Shown piece by piece: positions 51,701-63,621 of a stretch of DNA of 64,000 bases (the first letter of the stretch is position 1; every line of letters begins with the position of its first letter). The stretch is from Struthio camelus (taxonomy: Eukaryota; Chordata; Aves; Struthioniformes; Struthionidae). The notes beneath the pieces were generated by a model, which was given only the letters and a program-made list of their open reading frames with translations, searched no databases and was not told the DNA's origin. Location of the stretch: positions 77,295,987 through 77,359,986 of the forward strand of contig NC_090942.1 in the NCBI RefSeq assembly GCF_040807025.1. Reading direction: 5' to 3'. Made by a program: the position numbers and the translations under genes.

Positions 51701-54700
51701 TTTACTTAAGTAAAGAACTGAAGAGACTTGTAGTGGCTTTGAAAAGACACTGAGGCTGGATTTTGCTAAATTCAGCCTTCTGAAACATTTCCTGTACCTC
51801 ACTTAGTTCATTGTTTTTCTTTTTTCTTTTTTTTTTCCTTCCCTGTAATAACAAAACTTATTTTTAATTCTGTCTCAGCATCCTTGTATGGAAGCTCTAA
51901 GATTATGTGTTTATTAGAGCTGACTTCACAGTGTCAGATTTTCAGTCTTAACAATGTTGTAACATGTAATTTTAATTAAAAGTAGTAAAGCCCTTGGATA
52001 GGAAGTCAAATCCTTAATATTTAACGTAGAACAATTATATTTCTCTGTACCTGGCTGGTAATAATACAAAATTCACTGCAGTATGGAAAGACTGGAAACA
52101 CAGAACCACAGAGGTATGCAGAAGAACTTCTTTGCAAGTATGGACTTTCTGAATTGAGTTCTACTCTTTGAAAACCAAATCTCTTCCGCCTTTTATTTAA
52201 ATAGTATTATTCTGTGCTGCTCAGAGTCTGTAACTGCTACCTGTAGTAGAACAACTGAAGTTATGAGGTTTGCACATCGTGAGGTGCTGAAAGCAAACGA
52301 TTGAATTTCTCTGCCTTGGTGAGTGTCTACAGAAATTTTAAGGGCTCTGTACAAGGACTAGGGCTCAACTAGAATCAAAATAATCTGTTGTGAGCACTTT
52401 TGAGCTACAGGGAGGGCTGGGTACAGATCTGTGTTCCCTATTTTAAGCTCGCTTGTACGAAATGGTAGTCGCTGTATGATAGTGATTGTCTCAATAGCGA
52501 TCTTCTCAGCATCCAGAGTTAGAGAGATCAACGTACATGCGTGTTCACTGACAAATCTCAGAAGCTATAGTGACATTGGCTTTTGAAGAGTGGTGAAGTT
52601 TGTGTTGTACACACAGGACTATTCTTAGCACAGAGAAACATTTCTGAGGTTAGGTTGTCATTTCTTGCTTTCACTGAGGAAAATCTGAAACAATGTGGTA
52701 AAGAGATGTGCACAGCTTCCTCCCCCTGCCCGGCCCCTGAATGAATTGGCAGCAGAGCCCCAACCCTTGAAGCCAGAGGTCTGCGGTTTGCCAGATCACA
52801 CTGCAGGGTAATTACCAGATAGCGTTGCCTGAGATGGAGCGAGCTGGAGGAGACCGAGCTCGGCATAGCTGTTCTCCTGTGCCTGGTGTCCATCTGTAGG
52901 AGTGTCTCCGTCATGCTGTCCGTCCTTGTGCTCGTTTCACACGGACGTGACTTTTTGAGTGTTAGTTAAACTCAATTTACCCTGCTCTGAGTGCAGAGTT
53001 GGATTCGTCACTGTTTTTCAAGTTTTGATGAAGTTCATGGGTTCTTTTGGCAAGAAGTGCCAAGTTAGTTTAGGGATTTAAAGCTTCCTAAACTACTCAT
53101 CTTTTCCACACAAAACTTCTTAAAATGTTGTATTTTTATGAGGCGTTCTTTTGTAATGACCCAACATATCTGGCTTTCTAAAAACGTCTAAAATAAACTG
53201 TTACAGAGTAGAGCCATAGAATAAACTGCAAATGAAATAACTTCTTACAACTTTGTCTCATTCGCGTTACCAAGGGTAGAGGAGAGTGATTACTCTTTGG
53301 CAAATTAGACTAAATAAAGGAATTCTCTATAAAGTTTATAATAAATATCCTAGTGACTAAGAATCAGTGATGCAAGCAGGAATGGGAAATGCATTATGGC
53401 AAGCTCCATTGCTGTTGTGTATGTGAGAATTATTGTGGTTTAATGGGCCTGGTAGGATCTGTGGTAAGTTACACCTAGCTAATTTCATCTTGCAGCAGGT
53501 GATCTCTCTGCCAGCAGGTTCCCTGCTTGTATAAAGAAGTGTGTGTGGGGGGAAATACCCTGGATGGAGAAAGGATGTGGTCTTACATGTTGGCAGCTAT
53601 GTGCTTGAGACGTGTTTTGTGCTGCAGATTACTAGCTGGCTTTTCAGCGCGGCACACTCAACTCATAGGAATTCTTTCTGGTCTCTCTGCGTGTGTACTG
53701 CAATGCTCATGCTCATTTGGTTCATCCAGATAACCCACTGTAGAGCATTGCCTTTAGAGTGTCCTAGCTGATGCTCATCTCGACTTGCTTCCTCTTTTGA
53801 AAACAGTGCTCTGCAAGTTTGACATCTGCTGGGGCTCATCTTAACTGGGGTTAAAGATGCGCTATACCTAAGCGGCTACCTTGACTAGTTACACAAAAGT
53901 AAAACTATTGCTTGTCTTCTGGACTTTGCAATGAGGCAATTCCCTTGTGCTGATGGCTGTTAGAGTAAAATGTTTTCCCTGTGCCAGGTCCCCAGGATGC
54001 TGATGAATCAGTGATGGACTGGTTAACTCTATTTAGTGTGCTCGAGGTAGTAAACAAGGAAGAATGAAGGAAAGTTGTGTTGGAGCTCAGTAGCTAACTT
54101 TTTAGGGGGGGAGGATGATAGTAAAATGGCCTTCACCTCTTTTTGAGGCTTTGTCCCTGTTGCTAATGAAGATCTTAACAACTGACTGCTTACGATCACA
54201 AAAGCACTTAACATAGCCACTGGAAGGTACTGGGCTACAAATTCAGAACAACTTGTGTATTCTTATATCTTCATTTATACTGTACCCTGTTAAAGCCAGT
54301 GTTTTGGCCAGTAAAATTTTGCCCTAGGGTTAAAGCAGCGGCTATATTTTTATTATCTGGTGAAGTGGGAGGGACTTTTTTGTTTGTCCTACAAATCTGT
54401 GGGGAAAAAACCAAAAGGAACTGAGGTAGAAACGTGCTCTTGCCTGCAAGCCCTCCTGTATTTTGAAAAATAAGGACTGGCACTATCACTGAAGCAATCT
54501 CTTGATGTCTATGGAGGGTGCTCTGCCAAATGAATTGCTCTGTACTGTAATGGGGGTGGTTGGGCTGTAGATGGTGAGGGATGTCATGGTTGCTTTCTCT
54601 AAGATAACCCCGTCTGCTTCTCCCGTCTCCGTTGCTTCCACCGCCTGCTCCATGGGACATATAGGAGTGATGCATGTTTTTAGGTACGACTCGAGGAAAT

Positions 54701-57446
54701 GGCCTCTGCACTGTTGGAGTGAAATGATTAGCAGTAGCCCCTTTGCACCGGGAATGGGGACTCCCCGTGCTCTGCTGCCTCTCCTATGCAAGACGGTTCT
54801 TGCCCATACAATCCCCAGTTTAAACGATGGAAAGTGACATTGAAGTTTTTGGTATGACCAAAGCCTTATATGTGAGTTCAATAAAGACATCCTTGAGTAG
54901 GATATATGTGGCTTCTAATACTAACTGTCCCCAAGGGGAAAGGTGGTGGTTAAGGTGATTTCTAAATGAAGAGGCAATGCAACATGTACTTAACGCTGAA
55001 CTTGTTTGGCCCTAGCATCTTGTCAGTGGTTCTTTCATGCCAAGCTTTCATTTTGGATTCTAAGTAAAGTTTGCCTTTTTCCTTTAATGATAATAATAAA
55101 AAAAGCCAAACGCTGTCTCCCACACTAAATATAATGTATATGTTGTTGTAGTAAACAAGTTTCTCACTGGCTGCTATCTTGGTTAGGGCTGCTTATACTT
55201 CCATTGGTGTGAAAACAGGGTAGGTAAGGTGGGAGTATTAAGTGGACCAGGTTTAGTGGAAAGCTGGCAGAGGGACATGCTGCTTTCTGGGGCTAGGTCA
55301 CCCCAACCTGCTGCATTTCAAGCTCTGCTACAATGCATTCACCAGTGGTGGTTCATTGTGCTTGTTGGGTTGGGGCTCGTTGTATTTGTTAAGTATCTTT
55401 ACTTTTATGCTTAAGCTCTGCCTTGTTCCCACCTGCTAGCTTCATAGCTTTATTCCAAAAACCTGGCAGTCTTTCTGTTTACACGCAGCAGTGCTTGGCA
55501 CAGAGCCATGGCCTTTAGATGCCAGTGTCCTGCTGATAGTGAAAGGAGCCAGACTAGCGCTGTTGGAGAAAGATCGTCTAATCACAGGATGGATACGGTG
55601 CTGCTGACAGGCCGAGCATCTTCTCCCTGCTGTTGTAAGGACGTGCGTTGCTCTTGACCTGGGGTGTGTGTTTGCTGTAGCGGTGGAGCTGTTTGGGCTC
55701 TTGTGTCCATTCGGCCCCCGCCGAGCTGCCAGCTGTGGTCGCGAGGTTTCTGTGTGCGTGCTGGGTGAAATGCCATGGACTACCACCACAAACATGGTTT
55801 GCATATTAAGACCGTGGAGCGGGTTACGGGGAGCCAGTGCTGGTAACTTTTAAAATTGCCACGTAATCAGACTGGACTGAAAGCGATGGCCTAGAGGGGA
55901 AAAATGTTTTTTGTATCCCACTGCTTGTCCCTTGAGTCTTTTGCGCTGCTTGCATCTTTTCTGCCTGTTGAAAATGTGCACTGTGTCTTGAGATTGCTAC
56001 TATGGGATTTGAAAATCTCCTCCTGAAAGTACATTCGTGTTCTTTGTGATCTAATCATAGGCAACGTCTCCTTCAGACATGAAAATTAAATGGTGTAACT
56101 TTTTTTTTCCCTTTTTTTTCCCCCCCTCGGTTGGTACAGACACTGCTTCCTTAGTATTTTCCCTGAGAGAAAAACTGTTGTTCTGCTGTTATGAGACACT
56201 GGCCTCTTTAGAGGGAAAGAAACTGAAAGCTAGTGAAGTTTTTTCTCCGAGGATAATGCACTGTAGTTGTCAGCAAAAGTAGGGTTTTTAATGCTGGTGG
56301 CAGTGTCCTTACTGCCTAAATAAAGTGCTGTAATAGGTTGGTTATGAGGAAGATTCTTGAACGTATTCGAACCAGACCAAAAAGGCTTGGGGGGCGCGGG
56401 GGCGGAGGCGTTTGCATTCTGCTTTCATGGTGTGGAAATGTTTGTTTCTAAGATCTAATGCAAATAAACCTCCCGCAGTCTACCCGTTAGAGGCCAAGCG
56501 TAGAGAGGGAGTGGGGCCAGCCTGCTTTGCCCTGGGTGGGCGTGGGAAACGCCCAGGGCCTGGGTCGGCGCCCCTCTGGCTGCGGACGGGTGCCCACCCT
56601 GGCTCTGCAGGGTGCTCCCCTCGCCCATCCCAGGTGCTCAGCACCTCTCTGGTTAGTCCTCGTCTGTTTCTGGCCCTCAGCCTTCCCCTTGTTCTAAAAA
56701 TAGGGATAATTTGGTAGTACTTTTCTGTTCCCTGTAGCTGTCCAGGGCACTAATGGCTGGTTTGTGATACTCCGAGCTCCTCGGACAAAAAAAATGACAG
56801 GTTACAAGTGATCTCAGTTCAGCTCAGTTGAAGTTTTTGCTCCCTTCGAACTGCTTACAAATGGTGTTGTTCTGTCTTGTTTCAATGGTATCACTGGGTT
56901 GCTGCCATTCCCTAACAAAAGCTCTTATAAACGTGGCATGGGGTGGTGTGTGTGTCTCTCTCTCTTCTTGGACGGAACAAAAGGGGTTTATAATTTGTAG
57001 GTCACAATTCTGGAGAGGGATCTTGCTTTGTCCTGCACCTCCTGGTGTTGTTCCAGTCTACCCTGGCTCTTTCCCAAACGCGAGCTTCATCGCTGCTGTT
57101 CTGCTCCTGTCCCATCTGCCACCTGCAAGCATGGTTAGTTTGGTGACCCCACAGCATCTAGAATCATTGTGGGAATCTGGAGATGAAACCTGGCTCATAA
57201 ATAACTAGCCCATGATATGTTGGGAGGCCGGAGTGGGGAGAGGACATCCTCTTGCTTCTAGGTAAGGAGACGACAGACAACTGCCACCAGCTATTCCTCA
57301 AGTAGCAGAGCTGATGAAGCTAGTTCTTAAGGACTTTGTTTCCTCTGTGTTGCATGTGGCCTGTCACACCACTGTGACCCGAAATTCTTCTCTTTGGACC
57401 CTGTTGTTCTTGCTATTCCTCCTGCCCCTTATGAAGTCTCTCTCAA

Positions 57447-57461
57447 CTCTCTCTCTCTCTC
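57447..57461. repeat. Short (CT)n microsatellite
   Basis: About seven CT units lie within a longer pyrimidine-rich stretch. Confidence 0.8.
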
Positions 57462-58684
57462 CCTCCCTTATGGCTTGATCCAGCGTTTCTTTCCAGCCTT
57501 CCTAACGTTGCCTGGACAGGAGACAGCCCCTGCGCTGGATTCCCAAACGAAGCCAGGAGTTACTTGAGTTCTTGCTGCAGGTTTTTAGCTTTGTGTGAGG
57601 CTAAGTTGGATGTCTGTCCTCTACCTAGACATTAATTTCTCCCAAAGATGTAAGACTCTATCACCTATATCATCTCTTTCTCTTCTGCCAAATGTGGTCA
57701 AAATTGACTAGTGGATCGAAAATTTAGTAAGTTGAGGACTGACAGACGACACTACCATATAAGCTTTCCTAAGCTTAATTTTCCTAAGAATCCAAGCCAA
57801 AAACATGTGGTGAGGAGTTCAGTCTGTAATCATGTGCTTTAAAACTATGTGAAACAATGTGATTAGCAGTGAAGGTATTTTCAGGATTATTTGCAGCACA
57901 TATGAAAACATAATATCTGAATCCTATTGTGCATGTATATTAGCACGTGACAAGCTTAAAAGGGCTGAAACAATTGAGTGTCTGTGTGGAGAAATATCAA
58001 AATAAATGTATGAAACTTTTATTTGTGAAGCTGGGAAAGCATCGGGTTATGTTGATCTTAATTTCTAGGGTTTGTTCCTCAAATCCTTTGGCCTCCTTTT
58101 CCTGATAACAGAAGAAAATATGTATTTTGTTCTTTTTCCTGATAAGTGCTTTTAGTTTTTGGTATTTGTACAGCTAGGATTTCAGTTCGCTTCTCCACTA
58201 TGGAAACGCAGAGTTTAGGTGCATGTGCATCATTAACAGGATTTTGTAAGTTGATGGTGTTGGAACTATTTAAGTTCCTACTAGAAATGGCAAAGTATTG
58301 CTGTGACTGGACTTCAAAGTGAAGGATGTCCGTAACAGTTTAGGATAATTGAAGGTTGGGCATTTTCCTGGAAAGTGTTACAGCAATTTTCCGTATCCCC
58401 CATCTCTTTTTATTCAGGAACATTTTATATATATTTCTAATACTGAGTGGGAAAACCGGAAGCCTATGTGGCAAGAGCAGTCAAATTAAGAAGATTATAA
58501 CACTAATACAGCAGAGCCTTTTGCCATTTGATGGAGCATACCAAGATTTAAGCAGTCCTGTAAACCTTCAACAAAGTGACACGTGGAGGCTTTCTTGGCT
58601 CTTTAGCGTGCATGGAGGAATAAGCCCGAACTGGTGCCATGTGTAAGAGAGAAAAAACTTTGATAATCTCTTCCTATTGGTTTA

Positions 58685-58716
58685 GTGATCGCAGTGTTGC
58701 ATCCCACTGCGATCAC
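58685..58716. repeat. Perfect 11-bp inverted repeat (hairpin)
   Basis: GTGATCGCAGT at 58685-58695 is followed, after a 10-nt loop, by its exact reverse complement ACTGCGATCAC at 58706-58716. It is not followed by a T-run and is not near a gene end, so it is not a recognisable terminator. Its role is unknown. Confidence 0.8.
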
Positions 58717-61396
58717 CTGACCCTAAAAAAACAATCTTCTCTAAGAAAACTCATGTTATCTCTTGGCTTCCAGTATCAGGGCTGCTTGAGATCCCAACAG
58801 GTCACTGGTGTTCCTGCAAGGACAGAACTGACTTCTGAAGATCACCATTCGCTCTGCGTGCTCTCACTTGCCACGTGTTTAACAAGATCAACGGATTTAG
58901 TTGTCTTTCTGTCAGCAGACATGAAGAACTAAAAAAGAGGCAGAATACTGACAAGACCAATATTTTTTGGTATCTTTGTGTTAGTGGAGAACATCTTTCT
59001 GCATACAGAAGGGATGGATTCTCTCCTATCTGATTGCTCCCCATGCTACTTCTTGCCATGCTACTTCTACAGCATAGAGGGACTGCAGGCATGAGATTTT
59101 TAATTAACTTTGTAAAATAATCTTCCATGTCTTCCGGTTACTTCTACATCTTCCATCAGTTGAGTCATGTATTTTTACAGGAGATATACTGCATAACTTG
59201 CTACTTTGGTTTGTAGAATTAAAACAATGAGTTAGCTGAAAGAAATAACTCAATCTCCAATTCCAAGATTGGCTCAGTCAGTGATTAATATAAAATTAGT
59301 CATAGTCTTAAAATTTTTCCTTGCGCAGATCATGTCTTGTTTCACTTAAGCTCTGATCAGCTAGCAATTTGAAAGAGTTTATTTAAACCTTCTGCAGTGG
59401 TAATTTCATTCTTGCTACTGTTTTTACAAAGTAGTTTATTAAATGGTCTGTCTGATATAGTCTTCTGAGTCAGAGGAGAATAATAAATATTACCTAATAT
59501 GCCATTGGAAAGTGTTTGTTTGCTGTGGCAATTGGCTATGGTATTCTATATCCTCCAATGCTGGCACGTTGATTCAGTGACATACGTGTTTGTGTGTTGT
59601 TCAAACTCACCCTTTTGTAGTAGAAGTTGTTGCTGTATGCAATACCAGCTGCTTGGGTTGCTGGGGTCAGTGATGTGATTAGTTTTGTTCAGGTCTCCTC
59701 AGTTTCCATTCTAGGCTTCTGTGAGCGCTGAAACCCGAAATATTGGATGGAAAATTGATATTTTTTGTTTGTTTTTGTTTTTTTAACACAAAGATGGTGC
59801 TTGCAGAACGGTCAAGTGCTGTTCCAGGTTTCCAGTGTGAGTACAGTAATATTTGAAACCATATTGGTTTGTTAATGTGGATGCTGTGAGCTTTTGCGTG
59901 TGTCAAAAGATGTGCAATGCTCTAGAAACCAGAACTAAAGGTAAGGGCTAAAACACTCATTCTACGTGTTTGCTTAAATACGGTTATGCTGTTTCAGTGG
60001 CAACATGAGATTGTTCACATGATCTGCAGCAGCTGAAAAATTGTATGCTGGGACAGGGTGATTTCAATGCGAGAGACGTTGGGTGTTTATGGGTGATATT
60101 TGGTGTGGATAGGTGATGCGTACAAACATGGTGAAATCGTTATTCAAGCTATAACCCTGGTAACTTCAACTGAGGCTCAAACTGGCCTTTGCCTAAAGGA
60201 CTTTTACAAGAAATTGTACCATTAGTGTACAAATATAAAAGATATGGATCAAAAACTTTTTCCGTGGAAAATTTTTAGATCCCCAAAATGTTAAAACCAC
60301 TGTTTCTTCAGTGCTTTGCTTCTCGGCTTGAAATTCCTCTCCCACCTTTCTGAGGCGAGATAACTGGACCCAAGCAGTTTGCACTGGTGACTTTCTTATA
60401 AATGTGTATATATATTATGAATTTTCCTTCATAAATTTAGAATCAAGTTTTATTTAGTAGCTGTTGACTCACTCTTTCAAGTAAAAACAAATGGAAAGGA
60501 TAAACTGTTGATTAACACAAATTAGAGGTCACGAGCATCAAATATGCTTTTTAAGCAAAAATTTCTTCAGTCTGAGCTTTGAACTGATGCTTCTTTGTGT
60601 CCTCTCTGCGTAATACCCAGTACGTGCTAGGTGCATTATCATAGCAGAAGCTAAAATTGTACGGCAAAGTTCTGGAAAAGCAACTTCTAATATATACCTC
60701 TGACAGGAGCTGAGAAATCCGATTGCCGAAATGCTTGTGCAGGTCATGACAAGAGGGAGCTTTCCCTTTGAACGGCCAGGCTGCCACGAGCGTGGCTGGA
60801 CTTTCAGGGAGGAGGCACTTGGGCCGCAGGGGAAGGTCAGGTTTTTCCCGGTGCCTGGGAAAAGCCGAGCACTGGAGCGAGTCATGTCACCCCCAGGGTG
60901 TCAAGGGAGAGGCAGGGGTGCCCTGCCAGAGGAGCATCCTGCCGCCTCTTCTCCTGGCAAGCAAGCTGCAGAAAGAGCTGGCTTTCAGGAGAGCACCCAA
61001 CAATGCCATTGCTTTGAGGAAGCAGAAGCTTTCGCAAGGTGGCTCTTGAAGAAGAGGTCAGGAGCTGCATGGCTGCCTGGAGCTGGGAAGTGGCGCTTCT
61101 TGGCTGATGCTTCCTGAAGAAGCAACTCTGCCGGCTTCAAATTGTTAATACGGTTTGCCATCCATTGTATGCTCCCATAGCGCAGTTGGCAGGGTTGCTT
61201 CTCTGAATATTCCCGATTAACTTTGCGAAACTTTGGCCACCTCATTTTGCACTGTCTTTTGCCACAGGCTGAGCTAACCTGCCCAGCTTTGCTGCCTGGT
61301 TGATCCTGTCCTAAATCACAGAATCACAGAATCGTTTAGGTTGGATGGGACCTCTGGAGATCATCTAGTCCAACCTCCCTGTTCAAGCAGGGTCAC

Positions 61397-62181
61397 CTAG
61401 AGCATATTGCCCAGGATCACATCCAGACGGCTTTTGAATATCTCCAGCGAAGGAGACTCCACCACCTCTCTGGGCAACCTGTTCCAATGCTCTGTCACCC
61501 TCACAGTGAAGAAGTTTTTTCTCAGGTTCAGATGGAACTTCCTGTGGTTCAGTTTGTGCCCATTGCCTCTTGTCCTGTTGCTGGGCACCACGGAGAAGAG
61601 GCTGGCCTCATCCTCTTGACACTCCCCCTTCAGATACTTGTACACATTGATGAGATCCCCTCTCAATCTTCTCTTCTCCAGGCTGAACAGGCCCAGCTCT
61701 TGCAGCCTTTCTTCATAGGAGAGATGCTCCAGTCCCCTCATCATCTTGGTAGCCCTCCGCTGGACTCCCTCCAGGAGTGCCATGTCTCTCTTGTACTGGG
61801 GAGCCCAGAACTGGACACAGTACTCCAGGTGAGGCCTCACCAGGGCTGAGTAGAGGGGCAGGATCACCTCCCTTGACCTGCTGGCAACACTCTGCCTAAT
61901 GCACCCCAGGAGACCATTGGCCTTCTTGGCCACAAGGGCACACTGCTGCCTCATGTTTAACTTGTTGTCCACCAGCACTCCCAGGTCCTTCTCGGCAGAG
62001 CTACTTTCCAACAGGTCAGCCCCCAGCCTGTACTGGTGCATGGGATTATTCCTCTCTAGGTGCAGGACCTTGCACTTGCCTTTGTTGAACTTCATGAGGT
62101 TCCTCTCCGCCCACCTCTCCAGCCTGGCCAGGTCCCTCTGAATGGCAGCACAGTCTTCTGGTGTGTTAGCCTCTCCCCCCC
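61397..62181 (-). pseudogene. CR1 ORF2, C-terminal part
   Basis: This is the C-terminal region of ORF2 downstream of the reverse transcriptase active site, open in one frame to a stop at 61397. It includes [81 protein letters not shown] and the conserved tail [19 protein letters not shown]. The part is complete and looks undamaged once the upstream homopolymer frameshift is passed. Its role is thumb and template handling by analogy with other LINE reverse transcriptases. Confidence 0.9.
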
Positions 62182-63282
62182 AGTTTAGTATCATCAGCCA
62201 ACTTGCTGAGGGTGCACTCTGTCCCTTCCTCCAGGTCATTGATGAATATATTGAACAAGACTGGCCCCAGGACTGACCCCTGGGGGACACCACTAGCCAC
62301 AGGCCTCCAACTTGACTCTGCGCCATTCACCACAACCCTCTGAGCTCGGCCATCCAGCCAGTTCTCAAGCCACCTCACTGTCCTCTCGTCTAACCCTCAC
62401 TTCCTGAGCTTACCTAGGAGGATGTGATGGGAGACAGCGTCAAAAGCCTTGCTGAAGTCCAGAAAGACAACATCCACTGCTCTGCCCTCATCTACCCAGC
62501 CACTCATTCCGTCATAGAAGGCTATCAGATTGGTCAAGCATGATTTCCCTTTGGTGAATCCATGCTGACTACTCCTGATCACCTTCTTGTCCTCCAGATG
62601 CTTAGTGAGGACCTTCAGGAGGAGCTGTTCCATCACCTTTCCAGGGATGGAGGTGAGGCTGACAGGCCTGTAGTTTCCTGGCTCCTCCTTCTTGCCCTTT
62701 TTGAAGACTGGCGTGACATTGGCTTTCTTCCAGTCCTCAGGCACCTCTCCTGATCTCCAGGACCTTTCAAAGATGATGGAGAGTGGCCTAGCGATAACAT
62801 CCGCCAGCTCCCTCAGCACTCGTGGGTGCATCCCATCGGGGCCCATGGATTTATGGATGTCAAGTCTGGACAAAAGATCTCTAACCTGATCCTCCTCAAC
62901 CAAGGGAGAGTCTTCCTTTCTCCAGCCTTCCTCTCTTGTCCCCAGGGTCTGGAATTCCTGAGGACTGGCCTTAGCAGGAAAGAATGAAGCAAAGGCGGCA
63001 TTCAGGAACTCTGCCTTCTCTGTATCCTTTGTCACCAGGGCACCCACCCCATTCAGCAGCGGGCCCATGTTTTCCCTAGTCTTCCTTTTGCTATTGATGT
63101 ATTTGAAGAAGGCCTTCTTGTTGTCCTTGACATCCCTTGCCAGATTTAATTCCAGCTGGGCCTTGTACCAACTGGTTAGTACAAGGTCTAGCATTGCACC
63201 TCTCCTCGTTGGCGTCTCCACCACCTGAGTCAAGAAATTATCATCAATGCTTTGCAGGAACCTCTTTGACTGTTTGTGCCTA
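62182..63282 (-). pseudogene. CR1 ORF2, reverse transcriptase part
   Basis: This is the reverse transcriptase region, open from about 63323 down to 62397 and again in the same frame to about 62166. Landmarks in order are [53 protein letters not shown] (motif A with its catalytic Asp), then [19 protein letters not shown] and LADDTKLGG (the catalytic Asp pair of motif C). A TGA interrupts the frame after LLGKLRK near 62400, where the family normally has Cys. The residue before ADD is Leu rather than the Phe seen in copy 1. The frame breaks again at a seven-C run at 62175-62181. Confidence 0.9.
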
Positions 63283-63325
63283 GCTGTGCTGTCTTGCCAA
63301 CAGGGGCTGTGCTGTCTTCCCAACA
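63283..63325. repeat. 23-bp tandem duplication causing a frameshift
   Basis: A 20-nt word beginning GCTGTGCTGTCTT is present at 63283-63302 and again at 63306-63325 with one mismatch, giving a 23-bp offset. As 23 is not a multiple of three, it shifts the CR1 ORF2 frame between the endonuclease and reverse transcriptase. Confidence 0.85.
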
Positions 63326-63585
63326 GATGTCAGGGTGGTTGAAGTCTCCCATGAGAACCAGGGCCTGTGATCGTGAGGCTACTTCCAGCTGCCTGTAGAA
63401 GGCCTCATCGATGACTTCCTCCTGGTCAGGTGGCCTGTAGTAGACCCCCACAGCAGTGTCACCCATGTTACCCTGCCCTTTAATCCTTACCCATAGGCTC
63501 TCAACTTGCTCTTCATCCACCCCGAGGCAGAGCTCCATACATTCTAGTTGCTCCCTCACATAAAGGGCAACTCCACCACCTCGCC

Positions 63586-63621
63586 TTCCTGGCCTGTCTT
63601 TCCTTCCTGGCCTGTCTTTCC
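63586..63621. repeat. 18-bp perfect tandem duplication, in frame
   Basis: The unit TTCCTGGCCTGTCTTTCC occurs twice with no mismatch. In the CR1 endonuclease frame it repeats six residues (RKDRPG), so it lengthens the protein without breaking it. Confidence 0.9.

Larger units (their letters stand above)
42721..61314 (+). other. Probable intron continuation between the CR1 copies
   Basis: About 18.6 kb lie between the two CR1 insertions. Many short open frames occur but none shows a protein family, and no LTR, SINE or RNA gene was recognised. GC-richer patches near 47.4-48.1, 54.6-54.9, 56.4-56.7 and 60.8-61.1 kb give the longest frames without protein similarity. Simple repeats and one perfect hairpin (58685-58716) are listed separately. 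The stretch is most likely intronic. Confidence 0.45.

Noticed and set aside
53355..53400. Words resembling the liprin-beta start (Ser-Asp-Ala-Ser)
   Set aside because: The similarity is four residues only, and the following codons do not continue the family sequence.
54271..54890. Two overlapping minus-strand open frames of 146 and 134 codons
   Set aside because: Two frames of the same strand cannot both be typical coding sequence, and neither shows a domain. The plus strand is also partly open.
60731..61117. 128-codon plus-strand open frame beside CR1 copy 2
   Set aside because: Local GC-rich patch; overlapping alternative frames and no recognisable protein.
61173..61245. tRNA-like start with an A-box word (TAGCGCAGTTGGCAG)
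   Set aside because: No B box, no anticodon stem and no matching acceptor arm, so it is not a tRNA gene.
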